The notes below the pieces were generated by a model. It was not told the origin of the DNA and did no database searches. It saw only the letters and a list, made by a program, of their open reading frames with translations. A program made the translations under genes and the position numbers. A stretch of DNA of 64,000 bases from Coniferiporia sulphurascens (Eukaryota; Basidiomycota; Agaricomycetes; Hymenochaetales; Hymenochaetaceae): contig NBBA01000021.1 of assembly GCA_002794785.1 (NCBI GenBank), positions 372,001-436,000 of the forward strand. The letters are read 5' to 3'. Shown here piece by piece: positions 47,236 to 59,117 of this stretch. How positions within the stretch are numbered: position 1 is the first letter of the stretch; each line of letters opens with the position of its first letter.

Positions 47236-50200
47236 ATGTCTGAAGAGTCTCCGCCGCCGCCGCCCAAGCGTAAGCCAGGCTCATTGAAGGACCGCATCGC
47301 GGCCTTTGAGTCGAAGCCTGCAGACGCAGCCCCGCCTCCTGCGCCGCGTCCGAAGCCCGGTCATGTCCAGTGGAAGCCGAAGGCATCAGCGTCACCACCG
47401 TCCTCGCCGAACGCGAAGTCTCCTGAAGGATCGGGTGCACCACCGGATCACGGTGGTATCCGGGGTGGCATGTCCGCTGCCGATGCGAAGGAAAGCATCG
47501 GTATGGGCGGTAGTCTGAAAGAGCGCATGGCCGCGCTGCAGGGACGGGGCGCGTTCGCCGCGCCTGCGCCCGTGCCTGCGCCAAGGCCGTTGTCGGACAA
47601 GCCAAAGTGGAAGCCCCCGGTTGTTATACACTCAAATGAGGAGGAGGATCAGGAGCAGTCGGTTGCCGATTCTGACCGCGAACACGCCAAGTCACCAGTC
47701 CCGTCCGTGGATGCAGCTTCTGAAGTTACCGATGGCGAGAGATCAGTAACCCAGGAGGAAGGTGCGGAGGGTGACGCGGATCCTGAAGAGGAGGAAAGGA
47801 AGCGTCGTGCGGCGATTGCAGCCCGTTTGGCGCGTCTGGGAGGAGCTAGGTTTGGGATGGGCCCACCGGTTTTCCCTCCTAAGCCTCGCTCGAAGAGAGG
47901 CGATTCACTTGGAGAGAAGTCGGAGGAAGCTGTTGCAGAGGGCAGCGAATCGATATACTCTCAGACTGATGCTGGTAAGTTTAATCACATCTCTATCAAT
48001 CACATCGTTGACCTCGTGTTTTCGATTACCGCTCCTGTAGTGGACAGTGAGGACGCCTCATCTCACGCGGACCGCCCAGCGGATGATGAACCTCTGGTGA
48101 TACCGTCTCTCGAGGATGCAATTGCGAGACATGCAAATGGTGAGCATAACACATGAATTTGTTATTACCCTGCTCATTCTCAGTCCTCTCTAGCATCCTC
48201 TCAAGTCTCTCTGGTTTCTACGGAATCTGTGTCGTCCTCGCGCAGTCCGCCCGTATCAATGCCGGCTCCGGTTGCTCCTCGTCGGGCTGGGCCCCCTCGG
48301 AGGCGTCCGCCGAAGTCTCCTAACCCTCCGACCAAGGATCTCCCTGAGACTCCAGGTTTGGATGAGGCGGCGGAGGTACCCGCGTTGCCTCGTGAAGAAG
48401 GACCGACTTCGACCGAGACTGTCGAAGGTGTCGAGAAGAAGCTCGACGATTCAGAGGGTACGGCTGGTGATGTGAATAGTGGCGAGGGAGATCAAGTGTA
48501 CGAACATGAGGAACATGGGCCGGCGGATGAACCTCTAAGTGCTATCGAGAGGGAGGCTGATTCTGCAGAGGCACCTGAGCAGGAGGAAGAAGAGGACGAG
48601 GCAGCTCGTCGCAAACGCATCGCGGAACGCATTGCCAAGTCTGGTGGTTTCAATCCCTTTGCTCCTGCACCGCGTCGAACATCTACGTCTTCCGAGCAGG
48701 CTGAACCTAGTGTTCCCCTCTCCCCGCCGCTCGCGCCGGCCACGGAGGAAGTGGCACAGACGACTGATGCTGAGGAGAGCACGAACGCTGGATCCGACGT
48801 TGTAGCTCCTGATCATGAGAAGTCTCATGAAGAGACAGAAGTTGCTGAACACGAAGAATTCGGTAATGTCGAGGACAATGGTAAATAAGCATTTCTGTTT
48901 ATGCAATTATAAGCTATGTACTTTTAAGAGGTCCACCTAGCTGTATTCCATTTTGTTGATTCCTGGTTTTTTTTTGTCTTTCTCAGATGAGGATTTTGTA
49001 ACGGAAGATACAGATTTTGTTGGTGAAAGTGAGTGCGAGAGGATCGATGATGACGATGCCTCTGATGAGAACGCGGAATTGGGTCGTGGAGGACATGAGG
49101 CGAGTAAATACGGAGTCGGTTACGAAGGGCATGGAGATGACTGTGCTGATGGCGAGGACGTGGCCAATATTGCTCTGAGCAGCTCCCCCACCGACCGCAA
49201 CATCGAGGACTCGGAGAGGTCGTCGACAGTGCCCACAGGCGACGACGACTGTGCCGACAAAATGGCACCGCCACGGATCACCAGGCCCTTGCCGCCAGCG
49301 CCGGACTCGGACGAAGCCGAGGCGGAGACAAAATCGAAAAGCTCGCGTCCATCGTCGTATCCCGCCTCGCCCCCTCCCCTCCCTCCGCCGCCGCACCTTG
49401 CCCCCGTCGCGTCTGGCGATGCAGACGAGCCCGAGTCTGACTTCCCGCCGCCCCCACCGCCTCCACCTCCACCCCCGCCTCCGCCGCCTCCCCTCCCGAT
49501 GCCGCCGCTGTTCAACCCGCTGATAAGGAGGCAGTCGACCTCGTCGCATACGCGCAGTGCAACGTCGCCGACGCCAGAGACGCCGCGGCCCCTTGTGAAG
49601 CGCAACAACACGATCTCTGTTCACCCGAGTTTGCCGACCCCGCCTGTGCCACCGAAGCGCGGTAACGCACACGTCAGAGCGCCGTCTGCTCCACTGCTGA
49701 AGGCCGCACTAGGCGCGGCGTCGGCGACAGATGAGGATCCGCCGGCCCGGAGGAATTCTGTCCAGCAGCTTGCCAAGGCCCTCGCGTCGTCTGTCCAGTT
49801 CTCGCCTCCGCCCGGGAAGAACAGTCCGGTCTCGCCGCCCCGTCGCCCGCCCCCAGTGCGTGCACAGACCACACCAGCGTCTCCTCCGCCTGTGAGCGTG
49901 CCGGTCAAGCAGTTCACGACGCCCGCTTCGCCGGATGCCTTCGACTCGCCGCCGCCGCCGCCACCTCCACCGCCGCCACCGCCGCCCCTGGCGAGTCCAC
50001 CAGCGAGTCCACCGGCGACGGGCTTTGCACCACCAAAACCCTCGCGCATACCCCGAGCGTCGCCCTCGGCCATTCCCGACCCCACGCCTCCCTCTTCCCC
50101 ACCACCGCCTCCACCGCCTCCACCAGCTGTCCGGCCGATGAGCCCGCTAACACCGACAAAACGGGATGCGGCAACTCAGGTCACACCTCCCTCTACGGGC

Positions 50201-52793
50201 AGATCGTCCCCAACGCCAACATTAGTCCAGTCGCCAGCGTCGACGCCGGCGCCGGCGCCGGAGTCACGACCGGCACGCTCACCACCTCCACGCCTGCCGA
50301 AGCCGGTGTTTCCCAAGGACAGCAAATCGGCGATACCAATTCCCTCGCGACCGTCTCCGACTGTTACACCTGCTGCTTCAACTCCAGAGCAGGAGCAACA
50401 GCCGCCAGTGTCGCCTAGTCCGGCTCCTAGGAAATACTCGATTCCTCCTCCACCGCGGCCCCCGCCGCCGCCGCCTCCTCTGAGCATTCTGGACGAGGAA
50501 CTCGAGCACGAACAGGGCCCATTGTCGCAGTCTCCGGAGCAGATGGCATCTGCTTTGCCATCACTGGAGAACGAGGAAGGAGAGGAGGAAACCGAGGTAG
50601 GAGACGAGGCAACGGAGGGGACGATTGAAGAAGTGAGAGAACATGAGGAGTCTGTACAGGGAGATGACGAGTCTTCTGACGACGAAAACCACCAAAGCTT
50701 CATAAGTGCAAGGGATGAAGGTAATGTTTTTTCGCAATCCTAAGAACCCCTTTACCTTCTGACAATATTGAGTTTAGTTGATTCGGTTGAATCTGGCGCG
50801 CCAAAGTCTGATTTCCCTCTTACCTCCAAATGGTCAAGAGATACATCTGCGGTGCCGTCTGCGGCCGCGTCCAATAGTACTCTTGAAGACAGCAGGTTCC
50901 CGCCCATGACGAGCTTTCCGCCTCCGCCGCCGCTTCCGGTCAAACATGCCTCAAAGTCGAACTCGCTGCTCCTGGAGCGCAGGCCGTTCGGGTCCATTGG
51001 CTCATCGGCGTCTTTGCCTGAGCGGGAAGCATCGCCTGAGCATGACGGAGGTGCGCCAGTGACAGTATATCAATCTGTTTCTCATCAATAACCTCTCTAG
51101 ATCCCGTAGACACGCTCCACCAGCCGGCGACGAAGGCGACCCTAACGTCAGCTATAGAGGCGGCTCTTGCGAAAAGTCCACCTGGGCTTATGCGCAGTTC
51201 ATCGTTGGCATCGAGAACGGTTTCGCCGCCATTAAGCGATGATCCTGATATTATTAATCGGCGAGCACTTGCGGAAAAGATGGCGAGGATGGAAGGGTTT
51301 ACGCTGCCCAACCCGACCGCATTTCCTACTTCTGAGAACCCCCTCGTTCCGGACACGGCATGGGGTGGACAGACGAAAAATGGAGACGCCGAGGAGACGC
51401 GTAAAATAAAATTGTCACAAAAGCTGGTATCTTTAACTGGGATGCGGATAGGCGTACGACCTGGCTTTGGGTCTAAAACGGCCTCCTCTGAAACTATGCC
51501 GTCAGGTATGGAGGTGCATTGATTATGTTCAAACCAATGCTGATACTGCGCATTTACAGTATTCCCTGAAATAGAGGATGATCTCAGTGCGGACGGGGAC
51601 GACGACATCACTTTCTCAAGCCCAAGTCCATTCATGTCTAGCAAGCGGCCGCCCAACAGGAGGCAACTGTCGACGTCGTCGCGGTTTGTGGAGGATTTGC
51701 CCCCTCCAATGCCTTTCTTGAAGAGACCAGTGTCCCCTGCGCGAGCGGCGACGCTGTCGTTTTCGAATAAACCTTCGAGTCCACCATTCCTGCGGGCGCC
51801 TGAAAGGAGGGCTACGCTTTCCGCGGCCGCTTTGAGGCCAGTGTCCTCGACGAGTCACGACTTTGTGATGGTTGAGGAGCCAGAAGAGTTTGATATCCCT
51901 AGAGCGGAATGGGACCTACCGCGAATCCCGTCTGGCTCGCTTGGTTTTCCTAGTACAGTTGATTTGAGCAAACCGAACTGGGCGGAGAGGTCGTCCTCGC
52001 CTGCGCCTGCAAGAGGTCCCACTAGTACGCCGGTAACTGTCGCTCCGAGCTTGGCTGCGTCCTCAAGTGCGACGACTGCGACGACTAGGACGCGGTCCGC
52101 AACATCTGGGACTACATCTGCACCCATGACACCTCTTAGTCCGGAGTCCGGCACAGAAGGGCTGAAACTCACTGGAGACGAGTTACTTGATTTGTGGGGA
52201 CGCGTTGGAGTGTTTATCAGCGACGCTGCGGCGATGCTACACGATAAGTCGCGGCGGGCGCTCGTCGGGGACGGCACGTATCCAGGCTTTGTACTCGCCG
52301 TTGCACGGCAGGTACCTGCGGCTGTGATCCCGAGTAAGACAGCGCGGTACCCGTATGGACACCTGATTTACTTCCAGACTGCGGGTACGGTGCATAAGCG
52401 CTACGCGGGGATCATGCCCGGGGATATTATCGTGCTGCAGAACGCGCTGTTTAAAGGCTTCAAGGGCCTTCATCAGAGCTACCAGAGTGAGCTGGGCAGG
52501 GATGGTGAGCCGGTTGTTGGGATATTGGGGGAGTTTGACCCCAAGAGGACGAAGGTGCGCGCGTACCAGGCGAATCAGCATGTAGGGTGTCAGGTTCGTG
52601 ATTTTTTTTTGCTTGTTTTTTTTTACTGTGGCTTATATCGTTCTTGATAGACTGTGGAGTATGTTAGTTATAGATTTGAAGATCTTAAAAGTGGAACTAT
52701 CAAGGTGTGTCATACGTCCTTTTTATTATTATTCAGGGGCTGTATTTACATGGACTTTTCTTTTCGCAGATTTTCCGAGTACCGGATTCATGA
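47236..52793 (+). CDS. BBC1: BBC1/MTI1-type actin-patch regulator, proline-rich
   Basis: Nine exons (47236-47974, 48041-48139, 48194-48880, 48987-50720, 50778-51050, 51101-51505, 51560-52593, 52651-52704, 52770-52793) join in phase to 1,682 residues. In yeasts Bbc1/Mti1 binds type I myosin and Las17/WASP and restrains Arp2/3 actin assembly at endocytic patches. The N-terminus has two KERM/KDRI-type motifs (PGSLKDRIAAFE, GSLKERMAALQ). The middle is acidic (Glu/Asp-rich) and then has several polyproline runs (near 49441-49495, 49949-49992, 50098-50130 and 50446-50480) fit to bind SH3 domains or profilin. The C-terminal family domain is clear: LLDLWGRVGVFISDAAAML, LVGDGTYPGFV, GDIIVLQNALFKGFKGLHQS, YQANQHVGCQTVEYVSYRFE and DLKSGTIK. 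There is no N-terminal SH3 domain, unlike yeast Bbc1. Long glycine-rich antisense frames are shadows. Confidence 0.9.
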
Positions 52794-53270
52794 ACTTCTA
52801 TTACCTATACCCCTCTCTTTCGCTTTCGCCTTTTTTTTGCACACGTTCTTGACGTCTCATAGGACAAGAAGGCTCACATTTGTAAAACTTGTATACACAA
52901 CTGAATTTCTTGCACGATTTACACATATATACTCGACACTCGACACTCGATACACGTTCACGTCATTCTTTTCCTCATCGACCAGGGCTAGCCCTTGCGT
53001 TTTGCGTAGTAAAATAATTCTTGATTTGTAGTTCCATTAGATGCATGAATGAGGTCGTACAGCGTACATTTTTGGTTCTGTATAGGTGTATGATGAAGAA
53101 GGGGAAGAAAGAAAAAAGGAGTTATGAGCTAGGGGCTAAGGATTAATTAAGTACGGGGGTTAGGCGCCACTTTCTTTTCCTTAAGAAGGGGAAAGTGGAC
53201 TTGGAAGGGCGCGCGCGCCTTGGACTTGGACTTGGACTCGGGAAATAAAAAAGACGTTATTAATATTGAA
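52794..53270. other. Convergent intergenic region
   Basis: About 480 bp between stops. It is AT-rich with pyrimidine tracts and a short tandem GGACTT repeat near 53219-53240. Confidence 0.5.
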
Positions 53271-54127
53271 CTACTTCACCAGAGGACGGATGCCCATGCC
53301 GTTGTCCTTCAGACTGTCTGAGTAACTCTTGACCTCCTTCTCGTATGCGGCTGAGTGGTGGGGGTTGTTGGTTATTGGTTGTGGTTGGAGAGTGGGTTGG
53401 GAGAGTGGTTAGTGTTATGGATATTGATATTGATATTTGGGAGGTGTGGTGGGAGATGGTGTGTGGTTGACTTACTTTGGGGTTTGTCTGTTTCTAGCTT
53501 GGCTTTTTTTGACGGTGTGGGTGTGGGTGTGGGTGCGGATGTAGATGTAAATGAGGATGTGGATGTGTCGTTTGAGGCTGTGGGATTTGGATCTGTTGTG
53601 GGCTCGGCGGAAGGGGCGCGTCGTTTGCCTCTGTTTTTCTGGGAGGTTTTGTGTGTGTGTGATGGTGTGCGTGTTAGGGGAGGGGACTTACGAAGCGGCT
53701 TTCGAATATGCGCTTGCTGTGCGTTGTAAATGGGTCAGTGATTCCGAACGGGTCGTTAACTGGAAACGATAGAAGAAGGGAAGGGCGGTACTATGTACCT
53801 CTCGAGTTCCTGGTCGCGTTTCTTCTTGTCTTCGTCCTCCTGTACGCAATACACAAAAACAAATACAAAAAACAACCTCGGATATTAGCGCTTTTGATAT
53901 CAGAGCGAGAGGAGAGAAAGCGGGGAGAGATACGGTACCCTTTTGACACGCTGGAAGCGTTGGAGGAAGGAGCCGTCGTCGGAGAATATGTTGACTGGTT
54001 TGGGCTTGTGAGAGGGTTTGGATGTTGAGCTCGAGGCTGAGGAGGGAGTCGAGGCGCCGGTGGGGGGCGTTGGCGTGGATTGGCCCGAGCCTGAGCCAGT
54101 TTGAGGCGTAGAGGGAGCTAGGGACAT
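53271..54127 (-). CDS. Small Ser/Thr/Pro-rich protein, function unknown
   Basis: Exon 1 (54127-53939) encodes MSLAPSTPQTGSGSGQSTPT, continuing to NIFSDDGSFLQRFQRVKR. It joins in phase to a short charged exon (53839-53799, EDEDKKKRDQELE). A later exon (about 53645-53485) encodes GKRRAPSAEP and a TPTPTPTPS stretch. The last exon ends YEKEVKSYSDSLKDN-GMGIRPLVK with the stop at 53271. A small middle exon near 53700 is needed; the splice that keeps phase uses the acceptor ACAGCAAG just before CGCATATT, but this is uncertain. The FLQRFQRVKR stretch followed by a charged helix looks conserved, though I cannot name the family with confidence. Confidence 0.6.
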
Positions 54128-54370
54128 CTTTGAGCGAGTTTGAAAGGCTCGCTCGGAAGGCTAAGGGCGGGCTGAGGGCCGTTTTCGCACGGTGTCTTTA
54201 GCGGAGTTTTAATGCGCGTCAAATGCGGCGCGCGTTCAATGTGGCAGATGGTCACGGTGGCCCCGGCCCCGGCGCACGCGTTTCCCCTTGCTCTCTCACT
54301 TCCACCTCCTTCCGCTTTTGCTTCGGCTTCTGCATCTCAGAAGAGGGCTGCTTGTGAGCGAGGGGCTGAC

Positions 54371-57188
54371 ATGTCTGATGAGGGCGCTGCGTCTTGTAGT
54401 GCTGCGACGTACGCCGTGGACGGCGGTGAGGGCACGGACGAGTCTGCCGGTGTCCGACAGTCCGGCGTCTGTGTTTATACACACACGATTTACCCGCCTC
54501 CGCCGTCGTCAGGGCGCAAGCTAGGTCGGCTGCAGAGGATTCTCACCGGTGAGAAATCCAAGGCGATGAAGCTGAAGAAACTGCCTGGTCCCGCACCCAG
54601 CGCAAAGCTCCGCAAGAGCCGCTCGTCGGGAAAGCTCGCGCTGATGCTCCAGGTCCCCGTCGACGTGTTCTGCGAGGTTGGTCGGGCCCATTCGGTTACT
54701 GTGGCTATTTGAATTGCGTATGCTCACGGCGTACTCGCTTTTGTCTTGTAGATTGCGGGGCATTTGTCGCCGCTGGATTTGCTCCATCTGGCACGATCGA
54801 CCCAGGGCCTGCGCGATATGCTCATGTCGAAGAGCGCTAGGCCCATATGGCGCGCTGCGCTTAAGGTGCTGGGAATACCCGAGTGTCCTTCGGATATCAG
54901 CGAGCCCCAGTTGGTTAGTTTGATGTTCGAGAAGTCGTGCCAGGTATGCCGGTGTGATTATTATTATTGTTGTTTGTTGTCGCTGTCTTTTGTCTAATTG
55001 AACGCATATACTCAGGGTTGTGGTGCTCCTCGGGTCCAGAAAGTCGACTATAGTCTGCGTGTGCGTCTTTGCCCCGGCTGTTTTTCCTTGAAGTGAGTGG
55101 TGAGCGAAAGTCTCCCAGGATGCGGGTCGTTGATCTTGTGCTTTATGCTGTGCAGTGTTGTCCGTGGATCAAAACTGGCTATGGAGCTGGAGACCGTGTC
55201 CTATGATGAAACTATCTATCGACTCTGTGCCTATGAAGATGGTGAGTCAATATGATATCTCCTTTCGTCGTGCCTGGAAAAAAGAAAGTTAAGCCTGGCT
55301 TTACGTAGCTGCCATTGTCGTGAGGTCGGCGTTTCTTAATCACCCAATGTATAGCAAGTACTTCAATTTCAGCAAGCAGCGATTCTTCAGACCCGATTTC
55401 ATCGACGTGGCCGAAAAGTACTTGTCATTCGAGCCAGGGTCTATCGCACAGAAACAATTTACAGAAACGCGTGAGAAGATTATGAAGGAGATCACTGACG
55501 TTTGTGTTCCTTGTGCAGTAGTCTTGCCGTTTACTAATGCATGTATCTGACAGCATGCTGAGGCCATTGAGAACTGGCTTAGAGAAAACAGCTTGAGAAA
55601 AGCCGAAGAGGACATGTCGAAATCTAAATCGAGGAGTGAAAGGTTTGTGCGCCGCTTACTCGATTCTGTATACGACTTACTTCACAATGGATTTATCAGC
55701 ATCTTTGAGAAACTCAGAGCATTAGGCTACACTGATGAAGATTTTGTGGGCGGGGTCCACGGCAACGGTTCGAAGTGGGACAGTCTCGTGCACCAACCTC
55801 GCGAGCTGACTGACAGGAGTACGTTCGATCTTAATACAGCTGATTGATCACCTAATTAACTCATCGGACAGTCTGGAAACGCGTTCTGCCTCAACTTGAA
55901 GAAACGATTCACAAAAGGAGAGAGTTCAAGGCTAAACAAGCATTGCAGACTCTCCTTAGGCAACGTCGTGCAGAACTCGAGGCCTATTACAGGGATTATT
56001 GCAGCTTCTGGGCGGAAACTGGCATAAAATTCCGGCCTATCAACATTGCCGAGTTGCGAGAGCTTCCCGAGGTGAAACCGTTGCTCAAAAAGGAGTCTGA
56101 AATCAGTGAAGATGAGTGGAATGAAGTCAGGGGACAGCTTCCCGGAGTGTTTCGTGAACATGGTGACCGGATTAGAAGGGACTGCGCAGATTTTGTCGTG
56201 AAGGCTCGGCAGGAGGCTGGTCTAGCACCTATCCCCGTTGACAAGGCTTCCGATCCGATAGAGACGATTCTAAGTCACCCATCCGCACTTTTAGCCAGGT
56301 GTCCGAACGAATACCAGGCATTGGACACATATGACGATGTTCTCTATCATCGCGCGAATAGTATATTCGGATATCCGGAGGCTTGGCCATCGAAACGTCT
56401 GACTATTCCTAGAGTCACGAAGTATGCGGATGCCTTGATACGCTCGCTTTACTGGTTTGGAGTCACAATGCAGTTTATAAATGGGTCTGGCAGAGAGTTT
56501 GTATGCTGTTGCTGTCCTCAGCCGTTGAGAAAGAAAATGGGATGGAAAGCACTGGTGCGTTGCTGGCTTATCATCTTTCTCGAGTCGATTTTATTTATTT
56601 ATTTATGGGTTTTATCGTTTCGTTACGCTGGATTGGTCTTTAGATAATCCACTTTTGTGCGGAGGAAGATGTTTACGACTCGATGATCAGAGCTCTGTAC
56701 GTGTCAAACTGTCTTCTCCACCTATTTCCCTCGAACCCGAATTCAGTCGTACGAGAAATAATCCGTGTGTTTACTTACTTTCTATCTTCAAAAAGGGCCG
56801 CGACGCCGAACAGTGAAGTGAGGATTGTGAACGATCACGATATCAACGTTTACGGAGAACTTGCGCTACCTGCTCCCGAGTCGCCGTCGCCTGGGGAGGA
56901 GGAAGCGAGCAGCGAGGAGTCTACTACCCTTGAGGAGATAGGCGTGCGGTACCGCTGCGCGCTGTGTGCTAGTATCCGGTATCAACATCAGCCCTACCAA
57001 TCTCGACGTGCGGTGGAGGCGCATATCCGCTCCAGGTGAGCATTTAAGATTATTTTTGTGTGTGTGTGTGGTGTTGATGGGCGTGGCGCTGACTTTCGTT
57101 TGTTTTTTTGTGCTCTTTGTGGGTTGTTAGACATGGGAAGGCGGAAGAGGATGTTATAGAGGAGAGCGATATCATTAGGATATTGTGA
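54371..57188 (+). CDS. F-box protein with a C-terminal C2H2-like finger (array member 1)
   Basis: Exons include 54371-54676, 54752-54943, 55016-55092, 55156-55241, 55309-55499, 55554-55642, 55700-55818 and 55872-56554, then shorter ones to 57188. A disordered, Pro-containing N-terminus and a basic stretch lead to the F-box at about residues 90-145: LMLQVPVDVFCEIAGHLSPL, DLLHLARSTQGLRDMLMSKS, ARPIWRAAL. A cysteine pair region follows (GCGAPRVQ with RVRLCPGCF), then a long alpha-helical region (RAELEAYYRDYC, IRRDCADFVVKARQEAGLAP). The last exons encode YRCALCASI and AVEAHIRSRHGK, a C-x2-C / H-x4-H arrangement. F-box proteins link substrates to SKP1-CUL1 ubiquitin ligases. Splicing between about 56690 and 56800 is uncertain. 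Confidence 0.8.
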
Positions 57189-57811
57189 TCGCTTTGATGT
57201 GCGGGTGACTTCTTTCATCCTTTTTCTCTCTCTCTTTCTTTTTTGGACTTTTCTGTTTCTGTTTTTTCTTTCTTTCCGTCTTATTCCTTGCCCTTGCCCT
57301 TCCCCTTGCTCGTTGATGTGTTAACAAAACTCTTGACTCGGCGACTTACACCTGCTGCTCACCTCACATACATACGTACATACCGCATTCATACCGCATA
57401 CATTTCATTTCATTCCTCACCTCACTTTACCTCACCTCGCCTCAATTCATCTCGTCTCAACTCGATTCAGTTCAATTCGATCAAATAACGTTTTATTCGT
57501 CTGTAGAGGTTTAGGGTTATGAACAAAAGCATTTCCAATCAGTATACGTATTCAGAATTTACCGGTGTAGGTTTACTTGACGTGGGTCTCGCCGGGTCGC
57601 GGGTGCTGGAATATGTGTGCATGCCAGTGTACATGTACATCTCCAAGTCGATCAAATCGATTTCTGGTATTTTTGAAGTGAAATAAGTATTTTATATAGG
57701 ACGTAGGAAAGCCCACCGGGACGAATTGATGAATGGAGGCCCGGGTGCCAGCCTGAGACTCTAAGGATATGGGGATTATGGGAAGCCACAAATGCTTATG
57801 CCGGGTGGCCC
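57189..57811. other. Intergenic region with low-complexity CT/CA-rich tract
   Basis: After the F-box stop comes a TC-rich tract (57210-57310) and a run of degenerate short tandem units based on CTCA, CATA and TTCA (57355-57487). No gene is recognised. Confidence 0.5.
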
Positions 57812-58489
57812 CTACTGTCGCGTGACCCCTCTTACAAATTTTTTGTATTTTGCCTCTACAGCACTCACATTTTTGTGTATTCTCCTCTTTCTTGATATTT
57901 ATAATGTACTTGAAATTAGCTATCTTCAGAAATTTTCCGGATATTTTTCGTTAAGCAGAATCTCCCAGAATGAAGGTGCCCTCCTCTTACAAAATTTTGG
58001 TCACACTCTGTCACGGAAACTGTTGAAACTCCGACTGATAAACACTCGGCATCAAGCAAAAACTCAGCACCGGATGCTAGCGGAGTTTTAAATGGAACAG
58101 AATGCGGGGTGCATTCTGTCACCTTTTGTCACCCTTTAGATAAATTTCTCTCTTTCTATGCACCACAATGAGCTATTCCTCTCGTAATAGCACAATAACA
58201 TGCCCTTATATCTAACAAATAATTTTACTACAATATATCTGCTGATATGCGCACATATTGTGTGAGCCGGTGGTCCCAAAAGACTTCTACAGACCGAAAA
58301 AACATGTATTTTGACAATGACTTCACACCAATGCAATTTTTTACAAAGAAAGTTTCGCATTCACTGATACATAGTTTACTAAGGTCTACATAAAATTTTC
58401 CGAAGGTAGTTTGGTTGTGTGGAAGCTCAGAAATGCGAGTTTTGTAAGAGGGGTGGTACCTTTTTTAAGAGGGGTCACACGATAGTAAG
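57812..58489. mobile_element. MITE-like element with imperfect terminal inverted repeats
   Basis: The left end reads CTACTGTCGCGTGACCCCTC then TTACAAA. The right end on the reverse complement reads CTTACTATCGTGTGACCCCT then CTTA. The core CCCCTCTTACAAA recurs inside each end (near 57979 and 58441), so the ends are compound, with sub-repeats. The interior is AT-rich and has no transposase. I could not see a clear target-site duplication. A similar motif occurs alone at 4308-4331, which suggests a dispersed family. Confidence 0.6.
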
Positions 58490-59117
58490 CGCTTTTGTGG
58501 AAAGTTCTCTGTATTATGTGAGCTTGACTCGGAACGATGTAGTGGAATTTCCAGATTGGGACATGTACATGTTTGTCTGGGACTGGGTTTACATTTTTCG
58601 TGGCTCTTGATTGACCGTGGCTCATGGTCGATACCTATAATCGAGCCTCCAAGTCCTTAACCCCTTAACCTCTGCGCGAGTTACTTGTGGCTGTCGCTCG
58701 TCATTGTACGCTTTGAACAGCCGAAGTTGTGGTCGGGCTGGGACACTGGTGCCTGGAACCGAAGATTCATGAATTGCTTTATTTTTATGGGACATCCGGA
58801 CACGCGGATTTGAAGATTGCTTCCTTCGTACTCAGGTCCGCTGATGGTAAAAGAACACCTTGGTACTTATAGGATATCAGATTTCATTATACTTTCAGTC
58901 TCTCTTTGGTGGAGAATTTCAAACATATTTTAGGGTGGCCAAGGCGCTACTCATTATTAGCGAACATGGAGACAGGGGAGTCGTCCCTTTATGCATTATG
59001 ATGACCGTTTGTCCATTCCATGGCTCGTCCATTATGCCATGCGTATAAAGCGTCCACTCGTCTCGTTCGCGCCACTTCCACTCTGACCTCTACCTGCCTT
59101 TACGCGAGAGCGAAGCT
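58490..59117. other. Intergenic region upstream of F-box array member 2
   Basis: About 630 bp with no gene recognised. GCGTATAAAGCG (59041-59052) is a good TATA-type element 66 bp before the ATG, and a related GCATACAAAGCT precedes member 3. Confidence 0.5.

Noticed and set aside
49120..50703. Long glycine-, serine- and arginine-rich frames antisense to the BBC1-type gene
   Set aside because: They mirror GC-rich proline codons on the plus strand and have no start context, splice plan or family of their own.
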